64,000 nt of DNA from JAKAGZ01 sp963783855 (GCA_963783855.1 CAWAPE010000005.1:620001-684000); one strand, 5' to 3'. Shown: positions 35,747 through 45,600, counted from the stretch's first letter. A program made the numbers and translations. Notes: generated from the letters alone by a model not told the origin.

Positions 35747-36367
35747 ATGACTGATAATTTACTACTATTTGCCTTAACCGTTTTCACGGGGTTCTTTGCT
35801 ATTATGAATCCTATAGCAAACACACCTGTATTTTTAGGTCTCGCTGGCGACCGGGATAAATCGGATAGGAAAAAAATAGCGAAAACATCCTGTGTTACGG
35901 CGTTTATAATTGTGGTGTTTTTTGTTATTCTTGGTAAATACATTTTTGAATTATTCGGGATAACAATACCTGCCTTTAAAATTACTGGCGGATTGCTTTT
36001 GTTCTATGTCGGCTTTGAGATGCTGCAGTCCAAAAAATCAAAAATACACCACCAGGAAAATGTTGAACCCGATGACGGGGTTGCCGTTTCACCACTCGCA
36101 ATTCCAATACTTGCGGGACCCGGCACAATAGTAACAGCAATGAACAATGTTACACACGGTAGTTTCATTCACATAGCTATCGATATTATAATTTTCGCAA
36201 TTATGATCCTGCTTACATACCTGGCTTTCACCCTAAGTGATCTCATAGTAAAAAAAATAGGTGAAAACTTAATAACAGTAATCGGAAAAATAATGGGACT
36301 TATTCTCGCCATAATGGGAACACAGATGGCAATAGAAGGAGTAAAAATTGCGTTTGGAATTAAATAG
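35747..36367 (+). CDS. MarC family integral membrane protein
   Basis: A 206-residue protein with about six transmembrane helices. FTGFFAIMNPIANTPVFLGL near the N-terminus and AIPILAGPGTIVTAM in the middle are the two family repeats, each with conserved Asn/Pro or Gly-Pro-Gly. The physiological role of the MarC/UPF0056 family is not firmly established; early claims of antibiotic resistance were not upheld. It appears monocistronic. Confidence 0.9.
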   Translation: MTDNLLLFALTVFTGFFAIMNPIANTPVFLGLAGDRDKSDRKKIAKTSCVTAFIIVVFFVILGKYIFELFGITIPAFKITGGLLLFYVGFEMLQSKKSKIHHQENVEPDDGVAVSPLAIPILAGPGTIVTAMNNVTHGSFIHIAIDIIIFAIMILLTYLAFTLSDLIVKKIGENLITVIGKIMGLILAIMGTQMAIEGVKIAFGIK

Positions 36368-36536
36368 ATATTCCTTGCTCCCGTAATCATTTATAAATAA
36401 GCGGTTGCGGAGCTGTATTAGCCCATTTCACGGATTTTTCCTCATTAACCCTAATCCTGTTTTCTGAAAGATTTCTCTGGCATTTTAAAGATAATTTCCG
36501 CAATATATACACGAAAATATCTGGGGAGTTATAGCG

Positions 36537-36836
36537 ATGGAAAAACTAACCACAGCCCGTAAGGAAAAGTGGATCACAGTCATTTTTTCAGTCCTTCTTG
36601 CTCTTCCGTTCGGCCTAGTAGGGTCAATTGTTCTGACACCATTTTTCTGGTGGATTGAAAAATTTATTCCGTTTAAACTTACCGGGCACACCGGTCCCGA
36701 AACCTGGGTAACCTTAACGGTTACATTTATTACCGCGAACCTACTCTATATTATCTGCAATAAATTATTACACAGAATTCCTGATGAACAAAATACCATA
36801 CCAGCAGATAGACTGGTCAAAAATTCCAAAGTCTGA
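36537..36836 (+). CDS. Small two-helix membrane protein, unknown
   Basis: A 99-residue protein with two hydrophobic helices (about 14-40 and 58-77) separated by a loop with FKLTGHTGPETW. No family recognised. Its 3' end overlaps the cupin gene start by 53 bp in another frame, which is long for a genuine overlap, so the last ~18 residues may be non-conserved. TATAGCG before the ATG is not a clear ribosome site. Confidence 0.5.
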   Translation: MEKLTTARKEKWITVIFSVLLALPFGLVGSIVLTPFFWWIEKFIPFKLTGHTGPETWVTLTVTFITANLLYIICNKLLHRIPDEQNTIPADRLVKNSKV

Positions 36837-37122
36837 GCACAAAGGCACAACCGGAACATCTTTCTGGCAAACTATAAAACTCGACGGACTCAGGATCAGG
36901 ATTGTAGAATACTCTAAAGGATACCTCGCCGATCACTGGTGTAAGAAAGGACATATTGTACACTGCCTCGATGGAGAGTTTATAACAGAAATGGAAAATG
37001 GGAAAAAGTTTTCTATGAAACCGGGCATGTCCTACGTTGTATCCGATGAAGTGAGTTCCCACCGGTCAGTTTCCAAAATTGGGGCTAAGTTGTTGATTAT
37101 TGACGGGGAGTTTTTGAAATAA
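36784..37122 (+). CDS. DHCW-motif cupin-fold protein
   Basis: A 112-residue single-domain cupin. YLADHWCKKGHIVHCLDGEF gives the name-giving DHWC/DHCW-type motif with His and Cys in metal-binding position, and KPGMSYVVSD plus a final SSHRS complete the small beta barrel. Family members are widespread small proteins of unknown enzymatic role. Its first 53 bp overlap the upstream membrane-protein gene. Confidence 0.8.
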   Translation: MNKIPYQQIDWSKIPKSEHKGTTGTSFWQTIKLDGLRIRIVEYSKGYLADHWCKKGHIVHCLDGEFITEMENGKKFSMKPGMSYVVSDEVSSHRSVSKIGAKLLIIDGEFLK

Positions 37123-37228
37123 ATATAGCCTATATTTGTAAAGTAATTTAAATTAAATAGGCACACTCAGATACTAAATACAGGGAAAGTTACCCCGCTT
37201 CTCCAAACCTTAAATTTCAAAAACTACA

Positions 37229-38422
37229 ATGATATTACTCGACAAACCTTACGTCTCAGATTTTCTTAAACAAACTATAAAAGAAAACAATATTGAAATT
37301 ATTTCCACTCCGGAAGCCAGAGGGCTATTTCCCGATGATTCACTCAACTGGATAAGCGAAGAAAAGGCCAGGAGTGTATTTGAAAAGAATCCCGATACCA
37401 GGGTTTATACAAACTCAGAAAATTCGATAAGCTGGATCGAAAGAAATTTCAACTCATTCAATCTGCCGGAACAAATAGATGTTTTCAAAGATAAAATTAC
37501 ATTCAGAGAATTGATCAAAGATTCCTATCCCGATTATTTTTTTAAGGGAGTGAAGTTCGGGGAATTAGCCGGACTAAATTTAGCTGAGATAAAATTTCCA
37601 ATTATTGTTAAACCCGCGGTGGGGTTTTTCAGCATAGGCGTTCATAAGATTAATAGTCACGAAGAATGGAACGGGGTCTTAGCCAAAATTGAAGAAGAGA
37701 TAAAAAAAATAAGTGGCCTGTATCCAAAAGAAGTTATAGATATTTCCGATTTTATTTTAGAGGAATGTATTGAAGGTGAAGAATACGCAGTTGACTGTTA
37801 CTTCAATAAAAACGGCGACCCGGTTATACTTAATATTTTTCACCACATATTTTCATCAGACAGTGATGTGAGCGACAGGGTCTATTCAACTTCGGAAGAG
37901 ATAATTAACAGGCACAAAAACGCAATAAGAGAATTTCTTTCCGAAATCGGCCTTAAGACAAATCTCAAAAACTTTCCCGCGCACATCGAGGTTCGTATCA
38001 ACAAAAAAGGACGGTTAAATCCTATAGAAGTAAACCCGCTTCGTTTTGGCGGCTGGTGCACCACGGGAGATTTTTCATGGTACGCATACGGTTTCAATTC
38101 ATACAAATATTTCCTGGAAAATAAGAAGCCCGATTGGGATGAAATTTTCAAATCAAGAAAGGATAAAAAATACAGCTTAATCGTACTTGATAATATTTCA
38201 GGAATTAAAGAAAACGAAATAGATTTTTTCGATTATGATCTGCTGCTGAAGGACTTTAAAAATCCACTTAATATCAGGAAGGTAGACATAAAGAAATATC
38301 ACATCTTCGGATTCCTTTTCCTCGAGACAACAATTGGGAAAGAGGAAGAACTCGATTATATCCTTACATCTGATTTGAAAAAATACATAAAGCCTAAAAA
38401 CCAGATTGTCAGGTCGGCATAA
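37229..38422 (+). CDS. ATP-grasp domain-containing ligase
   Basis: A 397-residue ATP-grasp enzyme. The ATP-binding Lys is in FPIIVKPAVGFFSIGVHK (~127-144), the second nucleotide region is FILEECIEGEEYAVDCYF, and the metal-binding Glu/Asn pair is in NPIEVNPLRFGGW. It should activate a carboxylate as acyl-phosphate and join it to an amine or thiol; the substrate is not evident. No partner gene overlaps it, but the cysteine-synthase-like gene follows in the same direction after 152 bp, so a shared small-molecule pathway is possible, though unproven. Confidence 0.82.
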   Translation: MILLDKPYVSDFLKQTIKENNIEIISTPEARGLFPDDSLNWISEEKARSVFEKNPDTRVYTNSENSISWIERNFNSFNLPEQIDVFKDKITFRELIKDSYPDYFFKGVKFGELAGLNLAEIKFPIIVKPAVGFFSIGVHKINSHEEWNGVLAKIEEEIKKISGLYPKEVIDISDFILEECIEGEEYAVDCYFNKNGDPVILNIFHHIFSSDSDVSDRVYSTSEEIINRHKNAIREFLSEIGLKTNLKNFPAHIEVRINKKGRLNPIEVNPLRFGGWCTTGDFSWYAYGFNSYKYFLENKKPDWDEIFKSRKDKKYSLIVLDNISGIKENEIDFFDYDLLLKDFKNPLNIRKVDIKKYHIFGFLFLETTIGKEEELDYILTSDLKKYIKPKNQIVRSA

Positions 38423-38574
38423 ATTAAATCTACTTTTCAGTTGCTGTACAGTACATCTCGGCGGACATAAAATTGCCTGTTAAATTTCTGGTTGTAGTTT
38501 CTTGGTAAAACAATAATATTACTATATTCATTAGAAAAAATATTTATTTTTAATAAAATTTTACCGGATATAAA

Positions 38575-39513
38575 ATGAAAGGAATTGGAAATACACCGTT
38601 AATAAAACTCGAAAGAATGACTGAGCCAGCCTGGGCGGATATTTACGTGAAATATGAAGGTGCAAATCCCACAGGAAGTATGAAAGACAGGATGGCTCTT
38701 TCAATGGTGGAAGGTGCCGAACGAAGAGGTGATATTAAAAAAGGCGGAACTATAGTTGATTACACCGGCGGTAGTACTGGCAGCTCACTCGCAATGGTTT
38801 GCGCCACAAAAAGATATAATGCTCATTTCTTTTCATCGGACGCTTTTGCCGAAGAAAAGATTCAAACAATGAGAGCATTCGGTGCAAAAGTTGAAATTCT
38901 AAAAAGTGAAAACGGATTAATAACCGCTAAATTGATCGACACGCTTGTAGAAAGGGCTAAAGAGGCCAGCAAAAAACCAAATACTTTCTGGACCGACCAA
39001 TTTAACAACGTTGATAACAGGAATGCATATCATAAAATGGCTGAAGAAATTATTGATGCTCTTGGAAATGATATTGACGAATTTGTTATGGGAGTTGGAA
39101 CCGGTGGATGTTTTTCAGGAAATTCTGAAATATTTAAAGAAAAAAGTCCCGGAATTAAATGCACTGTAATTGAACCTTTTTACGTCCGTTCTCTTTCCGG
39201 CGGAGATACTTCCGGTACTCACAAACTGGAAGGAATAGGTGCTGGATTCGTCCCATCTATCTGCAGACTGGATCTTGCTGATGAAATAGTTGCAGTATCT
39301 GATGAAGATGCTTATGAAACTGCAAGAAGACTTGCAAGAGAAGAAGGAATTTTAGGCGGTACAACTTCCGGAGCAAATGTGTGGGCTTCTATACAGAAAG
39401 CAAAAAAACTCGGCAAAGGCAAAAAGATTGTTACTATTATTTGTGATTCTGGTTTGAAATATCTAGACGGGGATTTATACAGGAAAATAAATTTTCCGGG
39501 AAATATTACTTAA
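38575..39513 (+). CDS. Cysteine-synthase-family PLP enzyme
   Basis: A 312-residue fold-type II PLP enzyme. GIGNTPLIKLE opens the protein, PLP Lys37 is in PTGSMKDRM, the substrate loop is YTGGSTGSSLA (where CysK has TSGNTG), and the phosphate loop is GVGTGGCFSG. The altered substrate loop separates it from classical CysK and from the CBS-type gene in this window; it could make cysteine or another beta-substituted alanine. Its 3' end overlaps convergent fmt by 8 bp. Confidence 0.85.
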   Translation: MKGIGNTPLIKLERMTEPAWADIYVKYEGANPTGSMKDRMALSMVEGAERRGDIKKGGTIVDYTGGSTGSSLAMVCATKRYNAHFFSSDAFAEEKIQTMRAFGAKVEILKSENGLITAKLIDTLVERAKEASKKPNTFWTDQFNNVDNRNAYHKMAEEIIDALGNDIDEFVMGVGTGGCFSGNSEIFKEKSPGIKCTVIEPFYVRSLSGGDTSGTHKLEGIGAGFVPSICRLDLADEIVAVSDEDAYETARRLAREEGILGGTTSGANVWASIQKAKKLGKGKKIVTIICDSGLKYLDGDLYRKINFPGNIT

Positions 39514-40408
39514 AACTAAATCCTCTTAAAAACTCTTCTGTGGTCATTCTCTTCTTCCCTTCCTGCTGGAGTTCGAGAATTTCAAGAGTTCCGTCCCCCG
39601 TTCCGATGTAAAGTTCTTTCTTTGTCTGTTTTATTTCTGAGGGCTTTAGATTTTCGGAGTCAGAAAATTTTGTTTTGTAAATTTTTATCTGCCTATCATT
39701 GTGGTAAAAATAAGCTCCTGGAAAAGGAGACAATCCTCTTACAAGATTATGGATTTCTTCAGCGCGTTTAGTCCAGTCTATCTTTCCGGTTTCTTTTGTG
39801 ATTTTTGGGGCCGGGCTTGCGAGACCATCGTCCTGTTTCTTCAGCTCAATATTACCGGAATCAATTAAATCTACAGTCTTTAGTACAACCTCAGCACCGA
39901 CCAAGCTCATTTTATAGTGAATGGTTCCGAGATCATCCTCATCTTCAATTTTTAGTTTTTCTTGCAGGTAAATATTCCCGGTATCAACTTTTTCTTCCAG
40001 TTTGAAAGTGGTCACACCAGTTTCTTTTTCTCCACTAATAATTGCCCACTGAATTGGAGCAGCACCTCTGTACTTAGGTAAAAGTGAACCATGAAGATTA
40101 AACGAACCTCTTGAGGGAATATTGAAAACTGCAGCAGGCAAAATTCGAAAAGCGACTACAACAAAAAGGTCAGCATTAAAATTTTTGAGTTGCTCAACAA
40201 ATTCGGGATTTTTTAATTTGTCAGGCTGCAGAACGGGAAGATTATGTTGAAGTGCAAATTCTTTTACCGGTGTAAAACTTACCTTCCTTCCTCTTCCTCT
40301 TTCCTTATCCGGCGCGGTTACTACAGCGGCGATTTCGTGTTTACTTTCAAGTAATATTTTTAAGGAAGGAACCGCGAAATCCGGTGTACCCATAAAAACT
40401 ATTTTCAT
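39506..40408 (-). CDS. fmt: Methionyl-tRNA formyltransferase
   Basis: A 300-residue enzyme formylating initiator Met-tRNA. The catalytic segment FNLHGSLLPKYRGAAPIQ carries Asn104, His106 and the SLLP formyl-folate loop; KVDTGNI holds the catalytic Asp. A C-terminal OB-like domain binds tRNA. It overlaps def by 4 bp (def is upstream), the common def-fmt pair. Confidence 0.96.
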   Translation of the reverse strand: MKIVFMGTPDFAVPSLKILLESKHEIAAVVTAPDKERGRGRKVSFTPVKEFALQHNLPVLQPDKLKNPEFVEQLKNFNADLFVVVAFRILPAAVFNIPSRGSFNLHGSLLPKYRGAAPIQWAIISGEKETGVTTFKLEEKVDTGNIYLQEKLKIEDEDDLGTIHYKMSLVGAEVVLKTVDLIDSGNIELKKQDDGLASPAPKITKETGKIDWTKRAEEIHNLVRGLSPFPGAYFYHNDRQIKIYKTKFSDSENLKPSEIKQTKKELYIGTGDGTLEILELQQEGKKRMTTEEFLRGFSFK

Positions 40409-40968
40409 AGCAACTGATAATCCACATGATCAGTAACAGGATATTCGAAATCGATTTTTCTGTTCTTAATTTTTAACAAATCTCTTTTAAACTTTTTCTT
40501 CATAATTTCAGAAATCTTGTCAGTGAACAAAATGCCCTGAAGATGATCATACTCATGCTGAATTACTCGTGCCAGAAATTCGTCTGCTTCTAGTTTCTTT
40601 TCCTTCATATCAGTATCCTGATAAACAATAGTCACTTTTTTGGGTCTTTCAACATCTGCACGAATATCTGGAATGCTGAGGCATCCTTCTTCCATCAGGA
40701 CCTTTTCATCACTCATTTCTTCAAATCTCGGATTAATAAATACCATTGGTTTTACACTTTCATAACCTTCAATTTCAGAAATATCAACGATGAAGATTTG
40801 CTTATCGGCACCAACCTGGTTTGCTGCAAGGCCCACTCCTGAAGCATTTCTCATCGTATCAAACATATCAGTAATCAGCTTAACGATTTCCATATCAACG
40901 TCGGAGACCTGCCCGGTTTTCTTCCTTAAAATTTTATCGCCATATAATGTTATGGGCAAAAGTGACAT
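40405..40968 (-). CDS. def: Peptide deformylase
   Basis: A 187-residue metalloenzyme that removes the N-formyl group from new proteins. All three motifs are intact: GVGLAANQ (44-51), EGCLS with metal-binding Cys96, and QHEYDH with His138, Glu139 and His142. First gene of def-fmt. Confidence 0.97.
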   Translation of the reverse strand: MSLLPITLYGDKILRKKTGQVSDVDMEIVKLITDMFDTMRNASGVGLAANQVGADKQIFIVDISEIEGYESVKPMVFINPRFEEMSDEKVLMEEGCLSIPDIRADVERPKKVTIVYQDTDMKEKKLEADEFLARVIQHEYDHLQGILFTDKISEIMKKKFKRDLLKIKNRKIDFEYPVTDHVDYQLL

Positions 40969-41046
40969 TTTACACCGTATTTGATTTTTAGATTATGATT
41001 AAAAATAATTAAAATAGCAGGAATAAAAAAGGCAAAGTATCCAGAC

Positions 41047-41081
41047 AACCTTGGAGGCCGCTTTCTGTGACCTTCAAGGTT
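41047..41081. repeat. Inverted repeat AACCTTGGAGG ... CCTTCAAGGTT
   Basis: Two 11-base arms pair with one G-T, around a 13-base loop, in the gap between the M29-like gene and def. It lacks a T run, so it is not a standard terminator. The right arm shares CCTTCAAGGTT with the palindrome after mdh copy 2 (24499-24509). Confidence 0.5.
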
Positions 41082-41091
41082 ACTAAAATTT

Positions 41092-42057
41092 TCATTTAAC
41101 CAACAGTTTCCCATCTTTCATCAAAAGCTTTCCGTCAAGATAAACTGTAGGCTTTTTCATCACTCCATCCAGATGAATCGGAACGTTTACACTCCCTCCC
41201 ATTGAAATATTATTCCCGAGTGCTATGTGTACCGTTCCCATCACTTTCTCATCTTCAAGCAAAATTCCGCTGAGCTTTGCGCTGTCGTTTGTCCCAATTC
41301 CGAATTCTGCAATACTCCTGGCATCCTTGCCAACAGCATCGAGCATTTTTGTAAGCTTTTTTGCCATTGGTCCGCCTGTAATTTTTATGGCGTAACCATT
41401 TTTCACTTCAATTTTAATGTTTGCGTTTTTCACCAATCCCAGACCGGCCATCGATCCGTCAACTATAAAAACGCCGTTTGATGTTCCCTCCACCGGAGCG
41501 AGAAATGTTTCCCCTGTTGGCAGGTTACCGCTTTCACCTTTCTTATGGAAAAGCCCTTTACTGGCAATTGATTTCCTTCCTTTAATTGAAAAAGAAATAT
41601 CTGTACCTAGCGGAGTTGTGACTCTTACACTCTTCCCCTTTTCCAGTATTTTTTTCAATTTAATTGAAAGCGCAGCGATTTTTTTATAATCGGCGTTCAT
41701 ACCGCGTACCATAATTTCCTTTGTAATGCCCGGAAATGTTGCTACACGTACGCCTTTTTTAGAAGCTGCTCTTCTGGCATCTGTGTGAGTAAGCGATTTT
41801 GCCGTTGGACAAAATACAACATCAAACCTGCTCATCAGATCAGTAATTTCAGGTGATGGTTCTTCCCCGTTTACTTTCCCCGATTTCATTTCCACATACA
41901 ATGCTTTATGTCCGAGACCCTTAGCGTTTTCAAAAAGTGATATTCCTATTTCTCTTTTCAATTCATCGGAAATAACAAGAATTGATTCCTTTTTCTTCGC
42001 TCCCATGCAATCTTTAATTGCGGTGATGGAGGCTTTGTCTAATTTTGTTTGTTTCAT
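41092..42057 (-). CDS. M29-like metallo-aminopeptidase
   Basis: A 321-residue protein resembling the thermophilic aminopeptidase T (M29, COG2309) family, which removes N-terminal residues using a two-metal site. Visible candidate metal or catalytic elements are NLPTGETFLAPVEGTSNG with two Glu, AEFGIGTND, and the C-terminal VPIHLDGVM with His and Asp; the fold begins with an N-terminal alpha/beta domain. Downstream of and on the same strand as an MFS and an OPT transporter, it likely hydrolyses imported oligopeptides in the cytoplasm. Confidence 0.8.
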   Translation of the reverse strand: MKQTKLDKASITAIKDCMGAKKKESILVISDELKREIGISLFENAKGLGHKALYVEMKSGKVNGEEPSPEITDLMSRFDVVFCPTAKSLTHTDARRAASKKGVRVATFPGITKEIMVRGMNADYKKIAALSIKLKKILEKGKSVRVTTPLGTDISFSIKGRKSIASKGLFHKKGESGNLPTGETFLAPVEGTSNGVFIVDGSMAGLGLVKNANIKIEVKNGYAIKITGGPMAKKLTKMLDAVGKDARSIAEFGIGTNDSAKLSGILLEDEKVMGTVHIALGNNISMGGSVNVPIHLDGVMKKPTVYLDGKLLMKDGKLLVK

Positions 42058-42108
42058 AATTTTAATTGCAGAGACACGCTATCGCGAGTCCTATCACAAT
42101 AATTAATT

Positions 42109-43410
42109 TTAGGTTGATTTTTTATTCATTATACCAAGTTCCAGTCCGTGCCCATTCGGCCCCCTTTCAGATTTTCTCAGCAGGTAAGCAAAGATTAAAC
42201 CAAGTATGCCGAGAATTGAAAATATCCACATCCCCAGGTGGTACCCAGCAGGATTCTGAGCGCTGGCCCCGGTATAATCATTGGCCCAACCAATGATTAA
42301 TGGGAATAATGCCATTCCAATTTGCTGCACAACAGTCATTAAAGCGTATCCGGAACCGAGTCGTTTTTCTTCAACTATATATGCAACTGCCGGCCACATA
42401 ACCGCGGGGATTAATGAAAAAGCAACTCCCATCATTATTACAGGGATATAGAGAGAGAGTTGTGTGTAACCCATTATTAAATAAACCGGCAATAAGAGTA
42501 TTGATCCGAAGGTCATTAACAAAGCACGTTTACCGTAATAATCCACAAGAAGCCCGATTATAGGAGTTGCAATCATCGCAGCTAATGGTAAATTAGACAT
42601 CAGGCTGCCAGCCATTTCTCTTGTAACATTATGTGTTTCCATAAAAAATTTAATCGCAAAAGCTCTGAACGGAAAAATTGCAGAATAAAATGTTACACAT
42701 AATAATGTTATATACCAGAAGGATTTATTAAACTTAAAGAAATCTTTAATATTAAGTTTCTCAGTTTTTTCAGCCTTTCCAAGAACAAAAAGTTTTTCAC
42801 CTCTATGTTCCAGCATAGCATAAATCATAATTCCTACAAATGCCAACACCCCGATTAATGCTGCGATGAAAAGCGGACCCTGATAACCGGAACTATATGC
42901 ACCCGGAAAAAGAGAAGGTGAATTATCTACTGTATAGGTTCCAGCCCTGGCAATAAATAAATTAATGCCTAACGCAAAGCTGAGCTGTTTTCCCTTAAAC
43001 CATTTAGCGATAGCGACAGTAACTGCCACGATCAGCGGTTCAGAGCCTACACCGAGAAAAAATCTTCCCACAAGCATTACATATAAATTGCTACCGAACG
43101 CCGTCATAAATCCTGAAATCGTACAGATAATTGCAAATACAATCGCCGATTTTTTCGTTCCCCATTTATCAACAAGGATTCCTCCAAATATCAGTACAAT
43201 AAGCGCAGCAACACTGTAATAAGTATACATTTGCCCGATATCAAAATCGGTAAAATTTAGCTGGGTTTTTAACTGGTCGGCAACAAGCGATATTGAATCG
43301 TAAACATAATAGTTCCCGTACATCGCAATGCTGAGAAAGAAAAGAACCACCCACCGGTAAAAGGTGGATGGTTCTTTTTTAACAATAGTCGAATTATTTT
43401 CGATATTCAT
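42109..43410 (-). CDS. Major facilitator superfamily transporter
   Basis: A 433-residue protein with 12 predicted helices and the MFS signature GGILVDKWGTKKS between helices 2 and 3, and LLVDYYGKRALL in the second half. The substrate is not readable; it belongs to the general MFS_1 class. Three bases separate it from the OPT transporter gene upstream, so the two are surely co-transcribed. Confidence 0.88.
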   Translation of the reverse strand: MNIENNSTIVKKEPSTFYRWVVLFFLSIAMYGNYYVYDSISLVADQLKTQLNFTDFDIGQMYTYYSVAALIVLIFGGILVDKWGTKKSAIVFAIICTISGFMTAFGSNLYVMLVGRFFLGVGSEPLIVAVTVAIAKWFKGKQLSFALGINLFIARAGTYTVDNSPSLFPGAYSSGYQGPLFIAALIGVLAFVGIMIYAMLEHRGEKLFVLGKAEKTEKLNIKDFFKFNKSFWYITLLCVTFYSAIFPFRAFAIKFFMETHNVTREMAGSLMSNLPLAAMIATPIIGLLVDYYGKRALLMTFGSILLLPVYLIMGYTQLSLYIPVIMMGVAFSLIPAVMWPAVAYIVEEKRLGSGYALMTVVQQIGMALFPLIIGWANDYTGASAQNPAGYHLGMWIFSILGILGLIFAYLLRKSERGPNGHGLELGIMNKKST

Positions 43411-43413
43411 TTT

Positions 43414-45501
43414 TTATTTTTCTATAGTTTCGTCAATAGTTGGCTGTGGTTTGCGTGAAACTTTGTACATAATAAGTCCCATTAACGCAAAGAAAATAAC
43501 CCCCAGAATTTCATATCCGCCGCGTCCTATAATTCCTTCAAGCCCGGCCTCTGCACTAATACTTTTCAGAAATTCGAATACCCCGGTGTTAACCGAGAGC
43601 AGGGCAACAATCACTCCTGCAAGGGCGCCGCCTGCTACAAGACCGGTTGCAAAAAGACTTCCGTTTCCAAGTTCACTGTCATCAACGTTTTCGCCTTTTT
43701 TCTTAGCAACTTTATCGGAGACGCCTTTAATAGCTCCGCCGACAAATATCGGTAAGGTTGTTGATAAAGGAAGGTAAGCACCAACCGCAAATGAAAGCGC
43801 GTTAACTCCGCAAAGTTCAACTGTAACAGCAAGACAGACACCCACTAAAACATACTGCCAGTCAAGATTGAAAGACAACAACCCCTTAATAAGAGTTGCC
43901 ATCAAGGTACCCTGCGGTGCAGGGAAAGCGTTACTGCCTATAGCATGCTGAATTCCCTGGGCTGCCATATCCACCGTGGGTTGATCCAGTATCTTAATTG
44001 TAGCACCAATTACAATCGATGAAACAATTGCCCCGACGAACAGCGCAATCTGCTGATACTTTGGAGTAGCACCGACTATGTATCCTGTTTTCAAATCCTG
44101 TGAAGTCGCCCCCGCATTAGCAGCAGCGATACAAATCACACCGCCGACTACAAGTGCCATTGGTTCAAAAACTTTTCCCGTCCAGCCAACCGCGATAAAT
44201 ACAAGAGCTGTGCCCATCAAAGTAGCAATTGTCATTCCCGATATCGGGTTTGAACTGGAACCGATTATACCAACGATACGGCTTGAAACAGTCACGAAGA
44301 AAAATCCGAATACTATAACAAGCAAACCGATTAGAATTTTATTAACAATCGTATCACCAGGTATCATCGGAAGAATAGCCATCAAGGCTACAAGAACAAT
44401 ACTTCCGATAATTACAGTCATAAATGAAAGGTCATTTTCAGTTCTTGCTACTTTAACTGCTTCGCCTTTATTTTTCAATGAGGCAAGACTTCCTTTGAAG
44501 GAAGAAACAATTGTCGGGAAAGTTTTTAACAACGTAATAAAACCACCTGCCGCTACAGCTCCGGCACCAATCTGCCTGACGTATGCGCTGTAGATTGCAT
44601 TTGGAAAACTTGCAAAAGTATGGAGACTTGGATCCCAGCCACCGGGTCCGCCGGCAGTAACTAAATCTTTTAAATATCCAAGTTTTACCAATTGAGTTGC
44701 AATTACATCGGGCGGAACAAGACTTGCCAATAATGGAATAATTCCTAACCAGGCAAGTACACCACCTGCAACCAAAATTCCTGCAATCCTGGGCCCGATT
44801 ATGTAGCCCACACCGAGATATTCAGGTGTGATATCCGCGTTAACCGTTGCTGACGGGAAAAATCTATTTGTCTGGGAAGTAACAAACGCTGGTGTTTCGG
44901 CAATTACGTGAAAAACTCTTTGAAGCAAGGCATAACCAAGAGCTACTGAAAGCCCATGGTAGGCGGTTTTTGCAAAATCGCCGCCTTTATCCCCAGCGAT
45001 AAGAACCTGCGCACAGGCAGTACCCTCAGGGTAAGGAAGAGTTTCGTGTTCATTAACAATTAAGGAGCGGCGCAGTGGAATCATCATTAATGTTCCTAGA
45101 ATACCTCCAAACATTGCCAGGACTAAAATTGTCCAGTAATTAAAAAAACTTGCTCCAACACTTATGCCAGCATCGTTTACAGACATAAACAAAAAAGCCG
45201 GTAATGTAAAAACAACACCGGCAGCAATCGATTCACCAGCGGAACCGGTTGTCTGGATAATATTATTTTCTAGAATTGTTGTTTTGAAATATTTTCGACC
45301 GATGGAAATAGCAAGAACTGCTATAGGAATAGAGGCAGAAACCGTTAGTCCTGCTTTTAATGCAAGGAATACAGATGCTGCACCAAAAAGGATTCCGAAA
45401 AATGCGCCCATAATTACCGATTTTATAGTAAATTCGGCCACATTTGCGGAGTCAGCTATATAAGGTTTAAAACCCGGATTTGGAGAATTGCTTTCTGCCA
45501 T
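43414..45501 (-). CDS. OPT family oligopeptide transporter
   Basis: A 695-residue membrane protein with around 15 helices of the OPT superfamily (bacterial EspB/YdhC-like group). FGILFGAASVFLALKAGLTVSASIP near the start and the NEHETLPYPEGTACAQVL motif are typical. These proteins import oligopeptides, in some lineages metal chelates, driven by protons. First gene of the OPT-MFS-aminopeptidase set. Confidence 0.9.
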   Translation of the reverse strand: MAESNSPNPGFKPYIADSANVAEFTIKSVIMGAFFGILFGAASVFLALKAGLTVSASIPIAVLAISIGRKYFKTTILENNIIQTTGSAGESIAAGVVFTLPAFLFMSVNDAGISVGASFFNYWTILVLAMFGGILGTLMMIPLRRSLIVNEHETLPYPEGTACAQVLIAGDKGGDFAKTAYHGLSVALGYALLQRVFHVIAETPAFVTSQTNRFFPSATVNADITPEYLGVGYIIGPRIAGILVAGGVLAWLGIIPLLASLVPPDVIATQLVKLGYLKDLVTAGGPGGWDPSLHTFASFPNAIYSAYVRQIGAGAVAAGGFITLLKTFPTIVSSFKGSLASLKNKGEAVKVARTENDLSFMTVIIGSIVLVALMAILPMIPGDTIVNKILIGLLVIVFGFFFVTVSSRIVGIIGSSSNPISGMTIATLMGTALVFIAVGWTGKVFEPMALVVGGVICIAAANAGATSQDLKTGYIVGATPKYQQIALFVGAIVSSIVIGATIKILDQPTVDMAAQGIQHAIGSNAFPAPQGTLMATLIKGLLSFNLDWQYVLVGVCLAVTVELCGVNALSFAVGAYLPLSTTLPIFVGGAIKGVSDKVAKKKGENVDDSELGNGSLFATGLVAGGALAGVIVALLSVNTGVFEFLKSISAEAGLEGIIGRGGYEILGVIFFALMGLIMYKVSRKPQPTIDETIEK

Positions 45502-45600
45502 ATTAAGAGCTCCTTGGTTTTGTTAAGAACTTTTAAAAATCGCTTATGAATATTGAAATAAATGCTAAGATATGCAACTTCGAATTTTGGATTTGCAAAA

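Noticed and set aside
43364..45463. Plus-strand frames of up to 171 codons opposite the OPT and MFS genes
   Set aside because: They are antisense shadows of strongly conserved minus-strand membrane-protein genes and show no family features.
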